Below the pieces are notes generated by a model. That model was not told the origin of the DNA, did not search any database, and worked only from the letters and a program-made list of their open reading frames with translations. A DNA stretch of 64,000 bases from Pseudopyrenochaeta lycopersici (lineage: Eukaryota; Ascomycota; Dothideomycetes; Pleosporales; Pseudopyrenochaetaceae): the NCBI GenBank assembly GCA_003313425.1, contig NHZP01000017.1, positions 682,001 to 746,000 on the forward strand. Direction: 5' to 3'. Both the position numbers and the translations under genes were made by a program. Of the stretch, positions 36,803-46,973 are shown one piece after another. How positions within the stretch are numbered: position 1 is the stretch's first letter; the number at the start of each line of letters is the position of its first letter.

Positions 36803-37177
36803 AGCTCCGAGGGCTGAGCATCAGCACTTGATTTATGAATATTATTTTACGGAATAGCAAAACATTGGCAAAAAGGATGTCATTAGGCTGGGAGCAACAG
36901 TAATGATCAATCTTTAATGAAACGACAGTAACCATAGTAAATTTTGTCATTCTGCAGTTCTGAATGTTCAGATTAATAACTTTGAAGCACATTATGAGCA
37001 ATTTTTACGTTGATCTTTGAAATCAGGAAGCGTGCTTCACGTTACTAGCTCCTCCGATACCTTGAGCAAAATTATATGTGCACGCTACAAGTGCTTCCAC
37101 CAATTTGCTTAAGGCAGCTACAGTAACTGAGGAAAGGATCGGAGCTGAAGTGAAATCCGGTTAGCAGCCCATCAATA
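36803..37177. other. intergenic region after the beta-glucosidase gene
   Basis: AT-rich 3' flank. Nothing is recognised before the MetAP2 remnant. Confidence 0.5.
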
Positions 37178-37799
37178 TTGAGCCAACATTCCAATAAAAA
37201 AGCATCCGTGGAGCTAAAAACTGAAGGCAAGAAGAAGGAAAAAAAAGCAACAAGAAGGAAAAGAAAGTACCGTCACGCAGCAGACAACTCCGCCAAGGTT
37301 GCACTCACCAATCTCTTGAATGAAACCCAGCATCCGAAGGGGGAGTATGTTGAGTATGCTACTCGCGATGCTCTCAAAGTAGAATTCGAAGTCCACGTCG
37401 ACTGCAGGATTGTCGATAGCGTTTTTACCGTGGCGTTCAATCCGGTATACGATGATCTTGCGGCCATCAATACAGCCACCAATACCGGGCTGAAGATAAA
37501 GAAATATATACCACGCACTGGCTACAAGGCTCATGGCTACTCAGGGAGTTGGTATTGGTGCCAGAATGGATCACTTTAGTGAGGGAATTCAGGAAGTAAT
37601 GGAGAGCCACGATGTCGAGCTCAGTGGAAAGACTATCCCGGTCAAGGCAGTCCGGAACAGCGCTGACTATGATATCTTGCGTTACACGATCTATGGCGAC
37701 GAACAAGTCTGCTCTACGAAGCCTTGTACTAATCAACGCATGGAAGAAGGCGATATGTTCGTCATCGAGGCTTTCGGTAGTTTTGGGAAACTTCTTTAG
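37178..37799 (+). pseudogene. decayed methionine aminopeptidase 2 copy
   Basis: Two frames carry parts of MetAP2, which removes the initiator methionine. Frame A (37178-37579) has a Lys-rich N-terminus, HPKGEYVEY, then immediately [19 protein letters not shown] and [19 protein letters not shown]. Frame B (to 37799) has [38 protein letters not shown], and [18 protein letters not shown] followed by a stop. Defects: roughly 100 residues, including the first active-site His region, are missing between PKGEYVEY and the VEF motif; a metal-binding Asp of the DFG-type motif is Glu (KVEF); the GHxI histidine is replaced (SADYDI); a frame shift separates A from B, with no GT-AG intron to explain it; and the C-terminal 100 or so residues with the last Glu ligand are absent. 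It is therefore non-catalytic. Filamentous fungi often carry several MetAP2 paralogues, a likely source. Confidence 0.85.
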
Positions 37800-39384
37800 A
37801 GACGCTCTTTTCGAATCGCATTTTTGATTCCTATGCACATTGGTCGATGTCCTTGGCTCTTATGTCGCACAGTTTGATTATGTGAGTATAGTGTTGTGAG
37901 GGGACAATGTGGAAGATGCTGACTGGATGTCTCAATGATTGTTTTGCTCCGACCTAACTTAAGGAGTTGATCTCTGGAGGAGACGATTGCTGAGAGGACC
38001 CAACTTTATAGTTAGTCTGACTATGGAGGGACTGGCTACAAGTACTTAATTATTCTGAATGTCTTTGTCTTCAACATCACGGAAATACTTTGATCAGCAT
38101 CTCAATACGCCATCGTCATGGTGCGAATGTCGCTCCTTGAACTGTAAAAATTCAAGAACCACAGACTGCTGTGTTATTCTCAAGACAACAACAGTTTCCT
38201 CTGCGACAGACGTGACTAAATGAATTATATGCGGCACCAGTGAAATCGGAATGAGACAATGTCTAGTCAGATCTAGGCGTGGCTCATGTACCAGCAAGAA
38301 TGTCGAAAGAGATAGATCAACATGTCGTCACGCGTTGATGACGTGCGGCAGTCAACAAACGCGTCCGCCAATTTGCCGACGAAGACGTCCATTCCCTCAA
38401 CAAACAAAGAGAAGCGAGCAAAGCTGGAGGTTATCGGCTGAAGATTGTCAGTGTTCCTGATGCTTCAGGCTTTGAAGGTCGATGGCTTGGACGAGTGCTC
38501 CTCAATGAGGTAAGCACAAAGAAAGCCAAAGGTTGGCGATGGGTTCGCGTGGAAGGCTGCAGGTGCCCGTTGGTGCGGGGATCCTGTTGGCTGCATGCGA
38601 ACGCTCACGAAGGCCGATAGCGTCATTGTTTGCGGTTCGTGGCGGGCCAAACGCGAACTTGCCAGCCCAGACCGTCTTGGATGTGGTTGACGGATGCGAG
38701 CCAAATGGATCTACGAACACACAAAAATCAACCAAAATGCTTGTAAATGTGCTGCTCGGGCTACAAATCGTTTACCCGACTATGGGTCGCGGGTGTGGAG
38801 AATTTGCGTCCATGGAGCCCTGGCAGGTGGAGCGCGTTGATCACGGGACGCGCACGGATGTGTATGACCAAGTCAGGACCACAACCCGGCGTAATTCGTC
38901 CCTTTGCGACGCCCTGCGGCTCTGCGATTATCCTCTATCGATAGCAATTCAGTGACTTGACGCTGGGCAACTGCCGTCATCCTTGTGTTGCGCGTTGTTT
39001 TCTGCTCGCAGTCATCTCAGCCATTGCCACGCTGCGCCGACGGTTGTTTCGTCGCGTCGCGGAATAACAAACAGCACGTCGACGTAGCCTTTTGCGTGCT
39101 CCTCGACACGGCCTGCTGCATTACGGCCACCCACCGCCCGCCGCCACCCTGATAACGACCTGGCCTGGCGCTGCATCACGTAGGGCAACCAAAACCGACG
39201 TTCGCGGTAAGCTGCATCCCTCCGGACGTCGAGTCGCAGTGGGGCGAGGAAAGAGGCGCAAAGGCTCAACTGCTCAACTGGTTCGCCGCTCCCATGGCTC
39301 TGGAACCCCACAACAAATAAATACCTGCGACACCCTCGCTGACCTCTTCTCCCCTTCTCTAGAGTCCTCTCGCGCACATGCAAA
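37800..39384. other. intergenic region upstream of the forkhead gene
   Basis: No complete gene. A coding-like stretch near 38355-38512 reads VNKRVRQFADEDVHSLNKQ and onward to LGRVLLNE, but it has no start in frame and no matching family I know. The right end is CT-rich promoter and leader for the forkhead gene. Confidence 0.5.
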
Positions 39385-41982
39385 ATGTCTGGCCGACGAA
39401 GTGGACTACGCTCTCGCAGAGACGCCCAGCAGCAGTCTGATGCGGACACTCCCGATGCCACGCCCTCGCGGAAGCGCAGGCGGGTGAGCAGCCCTGCAAA
39501 TCGTCTAGATGCGAGCGAGCACTCACAGCTGCCACAGTTGAATGGCGTCCAGGAGGCCGCCGCCGCCGTGGATCCTCCACGCACGCGCATCACCGAGTCG
39601 GTCGCCAGCAACGACTCCAACACGACATTGCCCAACGGCGGAGACGCAGAGCACAACGCAGATCCTGTGGAGCGCCAGAACTCCATCATCGCTGCCCTCC
39701 GGACGCCGCAGTACACGCCCAATGCCGCCATCGACTACGCCAACGACCTGCAGGCCCGGAGGAATGAGGGCAAGAACATTGCAGCCTTTGCCAAGATCGC
39801 CGCACGCGACTGGTGCTTCTTCGTCCAGGAGACACGCGTTACTATCGGCCGTGCAGACTCGTCAGTCCGCCCCACGCCAGCCAGTGCTCAGCCAGACCAG
39901 TCCGGCGGGCCCTCGAGCGATGCTCAACCTTCAAACTGGGGCGTGCACATCGACCTTGGCCCAGAACGCCAGATCTCGCGCATCCACGCCGAGATCAACT
40001 TTGATCCTGCAGACCAGAAGTGGTACATACAGGTGAATAGCCGCAACGGCCTCAAACTAGACGACCGTAGCTTGACCAGGGGCGATGTTGCACCACTTCA
40101 CTCAGGTGTATGCATTGGCATCATGGGCACGCAGATGCTCTTCCTCCTCGCCAACCAAGAAGACCATTTCCACTCTATGCTGTGGCGCCAGGTCAAAAAC
40201 GAGGACGCTGCAGAGTCCGATAACGATGGCAATCCGCCTTCCAAGTCCCATCACGCGCATCCCAGCGGCCCAACGCCAAAGCGTGAGCAATACGACCCAT
40301 TCCCGCCGTCCTCACACCCCCGCAACAAGCAGCAGTCTTCACAAGCGTACTACAATCAGATGACGTCCACACCAGGCCGCCCACTACCAGGTACTCCTCT
40401 AAACTTCCGCCAAGAAAAGGATCCTCGCAGCAAGGGCTCGCCCGCGACCTTCTCCCGTGGCCTGATGATGGACTCTACTGACGATATCGACTACAGTCAC
40501 GACTCAGCAAAAGACATCAAGCCACCTCACAGTTACGCACAATTAATTGGCCAAGCCATTTTGAGCAGCGACGAGGAGATGCTCACCCTGTCCAACATCT
40601 ACGACTACATCAAAGCACGATACGCCTTCTTTCGATACACCAACGGCGGCTGGCAGAATTCGATTCGTCACAATCTGTCCCTGAACAAGTCATTCGAGAA
40701 GGTCGCCCGGCGGACTGACGAGCCTGGGAAAGGTATGAAGTGGAAGATTGCTGACTCGGAGCGTGAGGAATTCATCAAGAAGCAGCTTCTCAACCCTCGC
40801 AAAGGAGGTGGCATCGCTATTGGATATCGACTAGACGGCTCTGGGCCGAGTTCACCTGCCATGGGAAGCCACCGCGATCCTACTTCGCAGGCTACTGAAC
40901 GTCTCGTCGGTGCTCTAGACCGTGACTACAGAAACCAAGGAGCTCGTGTCAAGTCCCCGCCACGCTCTGCTACACCCCCATTGTCTTCTGTTCCGATGGC
41001 AACTGAGTCTTATACTCCTGACCGTGGTCCTCGCCCCTATGGAAGCTTAAAGCATTCACCAAGCCTACGCGATCTCGGCAATTTCGTGACGCCTGCCAAG
41101 CGACTTGTCTATGGAGAGGATATCCGTCCTCCTTATCTCAAGACCGATGATCCTAGTCGACACCTGGAATCGTCGCCTGCTGTGGATCCCGTCAAGCCTG
41201 GTGTCACTGGCCTGAAGGGCGACGCTGCAAATTCGCCCCCAACACTCTACTCTGACGCCGCATCGAGCAACATCCACAGTAATCAAGACGTAAACCGCAT
41301 GAATCACGCATTAGTCACGCCTTTGGTGACTCGCCATGCACCTCGTCTCGCACCTCCCAGCACGGCTCAGATGCCTAGCCAGTACATGAACTTCTCGAGC
41401 CCAGCTCCTTTCTGGAAATTCGTCGACCTCCCGAGCACACCTGCAAAGCATCCCATCGACTTGAGTCCCATCAAGTTGCAACCAGCGATTGGCAAGGATG
41501 GCGACGAAGGCGATGATGAGCCTGCTCAGCCCAGCTCGCCGCCCATGTTACCTGAGGAGAACAGTGCCGATCCTGAAGAGGAAGGCGAAGACAACAAGGG
41601 CGACGACGATGAGGATGTTGGGCCAGAGAGTCCTAGTCGAACTGTGTCTCGGCCTGTCAGTCGACGCGAGATTGGGTCGCAGCGCTCGCGTTCGAATTCG
41701 AACATCAATGGGTTTGGTCCTGCTGGCAACGGCGGGATGGTACGAGGTGCGAGCTTGACAAGCTTTGAGGAAGAACCAGAACCTGAAGAGGAAAGCTATG
41801 ATCTTTCAAAGTATGTTTCTGTCCAACGGCATTCGATTCTGATCAGAGGAGAAATCTAACAAGCAAACAGGGGTTTCCAGAAAATCGGTTCTTTCCACCG
41901 TAGCATGGCACAAGCTCACGGCGTCGTCAGCCGCGCTACACCACCTCCGCTGCCGAGGACAAGTGTACCCGCGAATATGTAG
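39385..41982 (+). CDS. FHA-forkhead transcription factor, Fkh1/Fkh2-like
   Basis: Exons are 39385-41810 and 41871-41982; the 60-base intron has a GTATGT donor and a TCTAAC branch, giving 845 residues. An FHA domain (phospho-threonine binding) spans about 135-252: WCFFVQETRVTIGRADSS, ISRIHAEINFD, and VNSRNG. The forkhead winged-helix DNA-binding domain spans about 379-470: KPPHSYAQLIGQAILSS, NGGWQNSIRHNLSLNKSFEK, GKGMKWKI. The FHA-then-forkhead order is that of yeast Fkh1 and Fkh2, which drive the G2/M gene cluster and affect origin timing. The C-terminal 370 residues are disordered with an acidic patch, and the second exon supplies the conserved-looking GFQKIGSFHRSM end. The first ATG sits behind a CT-rich leader. 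Its role is probably cell-cycle and developmental gene control; the specific orthologue is not decided. Confidence 0.92.
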
Positions 41983-42599
41983 GGTGTATTGCTTATCAGC
42001 AGGACTATTGATCGTTCCGGTTCCGTTATCGATTTTAACTTCGCATTGATTTTACTGCCGCTACCTGGGAGAAGTAAGTGTATTGGAATTGGTGCAAGAT
42101 GGTGGATTGGGTGCGTGTTTTACTTCGTCTGACTTTCTGAGTTTTCTGTCTGGGAAAGGCTTCTCCCTGAAAAGTATCATGGGTGGATACTCTGTGCTTT
42201 GGCGTCACTGCATGGTTATTTTCCAGTCGCGGCAAAGTCTTTATCTTCCATGGCGTTATCTGGGCATGGGCGGGAAGCTCACGACGTCATGATTTATCCT
42301 GCTTTTGTTTCAGATCAGACTTTCATGTAGTGCGTGCGCTCGCGCGTTAGGGCAGTACGGTCGGATATGCTATGGGTTTAGCTTAAGGTTCTTCACGAGA
42401 TGAATCGAGAGAGATATTTAAACTTTTGAATCCTTGTGTTCCTCAGTGATGCGTGAGACCTGCTGTGCTGATCAAACTTCACAAAAACGCATTTGAAAAG
42501 GTGGTTTTGTTGTATATATTTCATTCACGTTTCCCGTCCTTAGCAGCGTTCTACTGGTATACACAGCGCCACCAATCCATTGCCCCACGTACGCCACGT
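41983..42599. other. convergent intergenic region
   Basis: 3' flanks of the forkhead and NDUFS5 genes. No gene is recognised. Confidence 0.5.
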
Positions 42600-43497
42600 C
42601 TAGTTGATCTCCTTGTGAGGGAACCACTTGCTCGGCTTAAGATTCTTCTCCTCAAGCGGCGCATCCAGCACACCCAGACGCCGTATCTCGCCGGCGGACG
42701 GCGCATCGTCGCGTTTTATCTTAGCCTCTGCTTTGCGGAAGGCAGCCTGAAGGGCGAGGGTACGCGCAGCCTATTGCGTCACCGCGTCAGTATGCATTTT
42801 CACGCGAAGTGGAATCCACAGGAGCAGAGCGCATCGACGAACCTCCTTCTTGTGGTGCAGGCACTCGTAGTAGTCCTCGAGGACGGGCGAGCATTTTGCC
42901 TTGCCCGAGTCGTCTTCGGCGTTTGTGTTGGTCACGTAGCAGGCGAGGACTTCCTGCCAGAAGGGGAAGCAGCGGGAGGGTCCTGTGGGTTTGTCAGCTC
43001 TGAAGGACTCTGGGTCTGTGGAAAGCGATGGCGGATGGTCGGGCTCCGGGGACGGCAAAGAGATCGATGAGGCAGTGCGGCAGAGAGCGTTGTTCGGCGG
43101 AGGGTTGGATGGTCTCGAAAGATCGCTTCCTTAGGCAAACCGCATTTTGAAGCTGTCCACGGATGTGTGCGCCGTCGAAGAGCAGTCATAGGTCCTCGCA
43201 AGTCTGTCTGCTCCACTGCATTCACAGCGAACCCGAAGGTTCCTCGCAAGGCCACCGTGCCGCGACCTCCCCAATCCATATGATTCTTCTAGGCATTTTC
43301 CGACATCGTTTCTTCGTCGAACCAAGGCTCCAAGTCGTCGGTACGCTCGTCGTTCGCCATCCGCATCCGCATCGCAGTCCGTCATTGCCCGTGCCATTGC
43401 CGCTCTCCCTGCGCATCCGCCTTCCCCGAAAGCTACCGCCAAGTCAAAAAGTGTCTGAGCAATACGTACCACCAGCAAGTCCGTATCCTGAAGCCAT
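42600..43497 (-). CDS. NADH:ubiquinone oxidoreductase subunit NDUFS5 (complex I)
   Basis: This is a small accessory subunit of mitochondrial complex I on the intermembrane-space side. Minus-strand exons are 43497-43470 (MASGYGLAG plus one base), 42982-42843 and 42770-42600, giving 112 residues. The first intron is 487 bases, unusually long here, with a GTACGT donor and GCTGAC branch. The second is 72 bases. The twin CX9C motif is exact: CFPFWQEVLAC and CSPVLEDYYEC, which in this family forms two disulfides through Mia40-dependent import. The order GGPSRCF, NTNAEDDSGKAKC, YYECLHHKKE, then DDAPSAGEIRRLGVLD and a short WFPHKEIN end matches fungal NDUFS5. No cleavable presequence is present, as expected. 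The first exon is too short to be found as a separate frame and was located by its MASGYG start. Confidence 0.92.
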
Positions 43498-43957
43498 TTT
43501 CGCGGTGTAAATGTGGGGTTTCGCGGCGTTGGTTCCTGCATGAGGTAGAGCCAGCTACAGCTTTGGTTATGTCAGCAGCCTTGGGCTTGGCGGACTTTGG
43601 AAACGGTCTCCCCACAGTTGGGCGACTCGCTCTTTTTGGGACTTGCGTTTTCGAAAGTCAAGAATAGCTTGGTTTGCAAGCAATTTGGATTTGCTTGAAT
43701 CCGATGTGATGGGATTGCTAAAAAAAAACACTCTTTTCCATACACTCGCTGACTCGCACCTAGTTCTTGGTTAGGAATACCTCGTAACCAAAGGTCCTGA
43801 ATGATCGATCTACTTAGCCATTTGTTTGGGCTGACTAGCTCTATAGTGGTACAACTTAAAACGCAAAATGCACAAGAAATATCATTTCAGAAGAAATTGT
43901 CAATTCAGGATCCTATGAACGATACACTCCAGTGATCAAGCCCAAACCGAAGAACAT
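43498..43957. other. intergenic region between two minus-strand genes
   Basis: This spans the promoter of NDUFS5 (right of 43497) and the 3' flank of the aspartic protease gene. Nothing else is recognised. Confidence 0.45.
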
Positions 43958-45406
43958 TCAAGCAGGCAGTGCTACATTCTGCTTCTCCTCTACCCGCTGC
44001 ACAACACCAAACCTCTTCCTTCCCTGGTCAAAGATTGCATAAACTCCCTTCAACCAAGTGTCACCAAGAATGTCAAACTTGCTGTCGCCTCTAGACTGGA
44101 TCCCGCCATACTGCATTCCGGTTCCGCACTTTGCAAAGCCAAAGTCCTCTTTTTGTACCTCAAACTGCTTGTCGCCAACCGCAAACGTGACTTTAGGTAG
44201 TGCGTTGACAGGTGTACCAACCGGGAACGTCCAGCCTTGGTTCTTGTCGTCGAACTTGGCGCCTGGGATAGCCTCGTAAATGGCCTTGCAGAGATCGTCT
44301 GAAACGAGGGCGAGGGTGGTTCCAGTATCGGCAATCGCTGTGTTGCCTGGCCTGCCAATTTTCTTGCCGTTCACTGTGGCTGAGGGACTTTGGAATTGCC
44401 AGAAGCCCTTCGAGGTATCAACAGGCACATAATGCGGCTCGCCGCCTCCACAACGTGTGAGCACGTCTTGATCGATGTATCCGAACGTATAAAAGCTTTC
44501 ACCGTGGTCGTCCTCTTCTTTGTCGCGCCAGGAGCCCAGATAGCATGTAAAGAGCTCCTTGTCGTCTGGAATATCGTCTTGAATGATCATCTGCTCAACC
44601 GGAGTAGCGACTGGTTTAGGCTTCACAGTGTTGATCTTGCCAAACGCCAGACCCAGGAGGCCGTCACCAGCGCCTTTAGTAACTGGGGAGTCAGAATAGA
44701 TATCCAATGGGCAGTGCAAGGGCCGTACATTGTGGCGAGAGCTTGCTTGCCAGCTCTATAGCCTGATTCTCAACGCATAACCCTCCTAGCGTTACATGAT
44801 CGGTGCCAACGACCCCGGACGCAGTTGATCCATCCCCGTAGCGGATTTTCCAGGAGCTACCGGACATCTTCCTGAAGCTAGAGCTCTTCTTGGGGTTGAA
44901 GATATTGTGTTTCTTTGCACCATTCATCTGAGTAGTGGAATCGAGCTCAGTCGACCACACCTGCACATAGCACAACATTAGCCAGGATAGCTTGACGATA
45001 GAATTGAAACGTTATTTGAGAAGTATATTGTATAGCTAAGACCTCAAGGTGTCGCTCAACTCACCCAGAGATCTGAGCTGCCTGTATCAAAATGCAGATT
45101 GAGTGTCTGCGGAGGTGTGCCTATCTCGACGGGACAAATATAGAGAGCATCGTTCTGCTGATCTTCGGCCTTGACTTCGCCAGGCTTGCCATCATCTTCG
45201 ACCTTGCGGAGTACAGGCTTGGTGTCTCTCTTGTTCTTAGGCTTGAATGCGTTCTTGAAAGATTTATGGGCTATATCTATTTTTTGGAACGGCCCGGCGG
45301 TTGTCGGCGCAAAATCGTACTTCTTCAAGAGGCTTGCGTAGCTCTTGGTACCAACGCGTTCGCAGGCTGGATTTGGGACAACATTGATGCGCTTGAGGTT
45401 GGACAT
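43958..45406 (-). CDS. pepsin-family (A1) aspartic protease, no visible signal peptide
   Basis: Minus-strand exons are 45406-45065, 44960-44729 and 44682-43958, giving 432 residues. Introns are 104 and 46 bases with CTAAT and CTGAC branches. The two catalytic aspartates are in FDTGSSDLW (Asp107) and ADTGTTLAL (Asp310), the normal pair of the pepsin fold. Other family marks are [20 protein letters not shown] (flap and strand), [12 protein letters not shown], and the final [17 protein letters not shown]. The first 90 residues ([13 protein letters not shown] and onward, Lys-rich) look like a propeptide, but I see no signal peptide. The first ATG in frame was chosen because the segment [13 protein letters not shown] is the familiar start of this group; an earlier TTG-initiated extension to 45445 is possible. 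A spliced upstream exon could still supply a leader, but none was found. It is probably an intracellular or unconventionally secreted protease. Confidence 0.88.
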
Positions 45407-45662
45407 ATCTTGAGAGTGCCGACTTTTTTCAGGAATCACTGTCAAGTCAAATGAGAATCGAATAGGGCTGCGAGGTGCTTCAGGCGTATTGATGGTAATA
45501 GGTGTTTAGAGGCCATAATTGTGAGTAATCGCCTGCTATATGGATCTGATGGCCTGCGCCTGCTGTCAATAGCTCTCGACCGTGACTGCCGCAGTGAGAT
45601 TAGCGCGGGATACCTCGCGACCAAATATAGTTGCCAAATAGCAAGTGCCTGGTATTGCAAGC

Positions 45663-46973
45663 TCATTCAAAGGTGGTCTTCTTGCCCTGCGACTCCACAA
45701 TAGCCTGGCTGGCTCTTGGAGCGCTTGAATGAGCGGCGCCACTCTTGATAGTCCGCGGATCTACCTTCTTACGCGAATCCCTCTTGCCTCCTCTCTGATC
45801 ATCGTTCTTGCTAAAGTTCTTCCACCGATCTGGATTGACTCCCTCAACAGCCTCATGCTGCTTGTCCTTGCCATAACGTTTGTTGTAGCGTGTGGTAGAG
45901 TCCTCAGCAAACTCGCATCGCAGCTCTCTACCGAAGAGCTTGTTTAGCAACCACTTCCTCTTCTTCCCACTTTTCTTTGCGTCCTCGTCATCATCGCTGT
46001 CATCCTTATCTTTCTTTTTGGCTTTGAATTCGGCTGCATCCTTAAACACGAAGCCCTTGACGGCTGAAGTTGCAGCTTCCACATCGCCAAATGTGACCCA
46101 CGCATAACCCTTGCACTTCCCTGAATCCTCAAATGTTGCCATGTGGATGTTTTCGACAGACCCACACTGGGCGTAATGTGCCTCAAGATCCTCCTTTGTG
46201 ACATCAAATGAGAGGTTACCGACAAACACACGCTTGTTCGGAGGATGGCCTTCTTTGGCTGCGCCTTTGACGCCGCGGGCAGAATCTTGTGTTTCCTCCG
46301 TTTTTGGCTTGTCTGGTCGCCCTTCAAAGCTCTTTGCGTTCTTGATAAGTAAAGCACGGCCGTCCATCTTCGTCTCTGTCAGAGCAATCGCGGTATACAT
46401 GGCCAATTCGGTGGAGAAGTCGACGTAAGCGAAACCCTTGTTCAGAGGTTTGGTGGTCCAATTGGGGTTAACTGGCTTCGTAGGCGGAGGAAGATGCACT
46501 CTGGTGATCTGTTCGCTCTTGAGCTCCGCATTGTCGACCAGGAACTTGCGCAATGAATCCTTAGTGGCAGACCATGGTAGATTGCCGATCCAAACACCAA
46601 ACTCCGAGCGCTTTCCAGCTTGCTCCTTATCCTCTTTGGCTTCTCCAGCAGCTTTTGCATCTGCTCTATCACCATCCACAGCAGCAGTAGGATTCAGCTT
46701 CGCTTTCTTCGCTTTGCGAGCGGCTTTCTTTGAGGCTGGCTCGGGTAGATTTACGTCGATTTCGATCTCATCGGCAAGAGCTTCTCGTTTGCGTTTCTTC
46801 GCTGGCGTCTCAGTTGTCTCATCGCCAACTTCACGTACTGCAACTTCAGGCTCAGACTGGGCTTTTGAGTGCTTTCGGTCTTTCTTTTCTTTCTTTTCCT
46901 TCTTTTCTCGGCGCTCCTTCTTGGAGACGGCACTGATATCCTCTTGTGGCTCCATATCTGTGGTTTTCGACAT
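45663..46973 (-). CDS. NOP13: Nop13-type nucleolar RNA-binding protein with two RRMs
   Basis: This is a nucleolar pre-ribosome associated protein. It is a single exon, 436 residues from the ATG at 46973, which has a good context (CTGTCATGTCG). An ATG 69 bases upstream is in frame and is a possible alternative start. Residues 1-120 are Lys/Glu-rich. RRM1 is about 124-215, with VWIGNLPW (RNP2) and KGFAYVDF (RNP1). RRM2 is about 247-355, with VFVGNLSF and KGYAWVTF, and is interrupted by a Lys/Asp-rich insert (about 317-340, DDSDDDEDAKK) before its last strand RELRCEFAED. The C-terminal tail is basic. The two-RRM pattern with PNWTTKPLNKG is that of fungal Nop13. The protease gene lies 256 bases downstream on the same strand. 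Confidence 0.87.
   Translation of the reverse strand: MSKTTDMEPQEDISAVSKKERREKKEKKEKKDRKHSKAQSEPEVAVREVGDETTETPAKKRKREALADEIEIDVNLPEPASKKAARKAKKAKLNPTAAVDGDRADAKAAGEAKEDKEQAGKRSEFGVWIGNLPWSATKDSLRKFLVDNAELKSEQITRVHLPPPTKPVNPNWTTKPLNKGFAYVDFSTELAMYTAIALTETKMDGRALLIKNAKSFEGRPDKPKTEETQDSARGVKGAAKEGHPPNKRVFVGNLSFDVTKEDLEAHYAQCGSVENIHMATFEDSGKCKGYAWVTFGDVEAATSAVKGFVFKDAAEFKAKKKDKDDSDDDEDAKKSGKKRKWLLNKLFGRELRCEFAEDSTTRYNKRYGKDKQHEAVEGVNPDRWKNFSKNDDQRGGKRDSRKKVDPRTIKSGAAHSSAPRASQAIVESQGKKTTFE

Noticed and set aside
43131..43541. 136-codon minus-strand ORF over the NDUFS5 start
   Set aside because: It runs through the NDUFS5 first exon and intron; the spliced NDUFS5 product explains the region.
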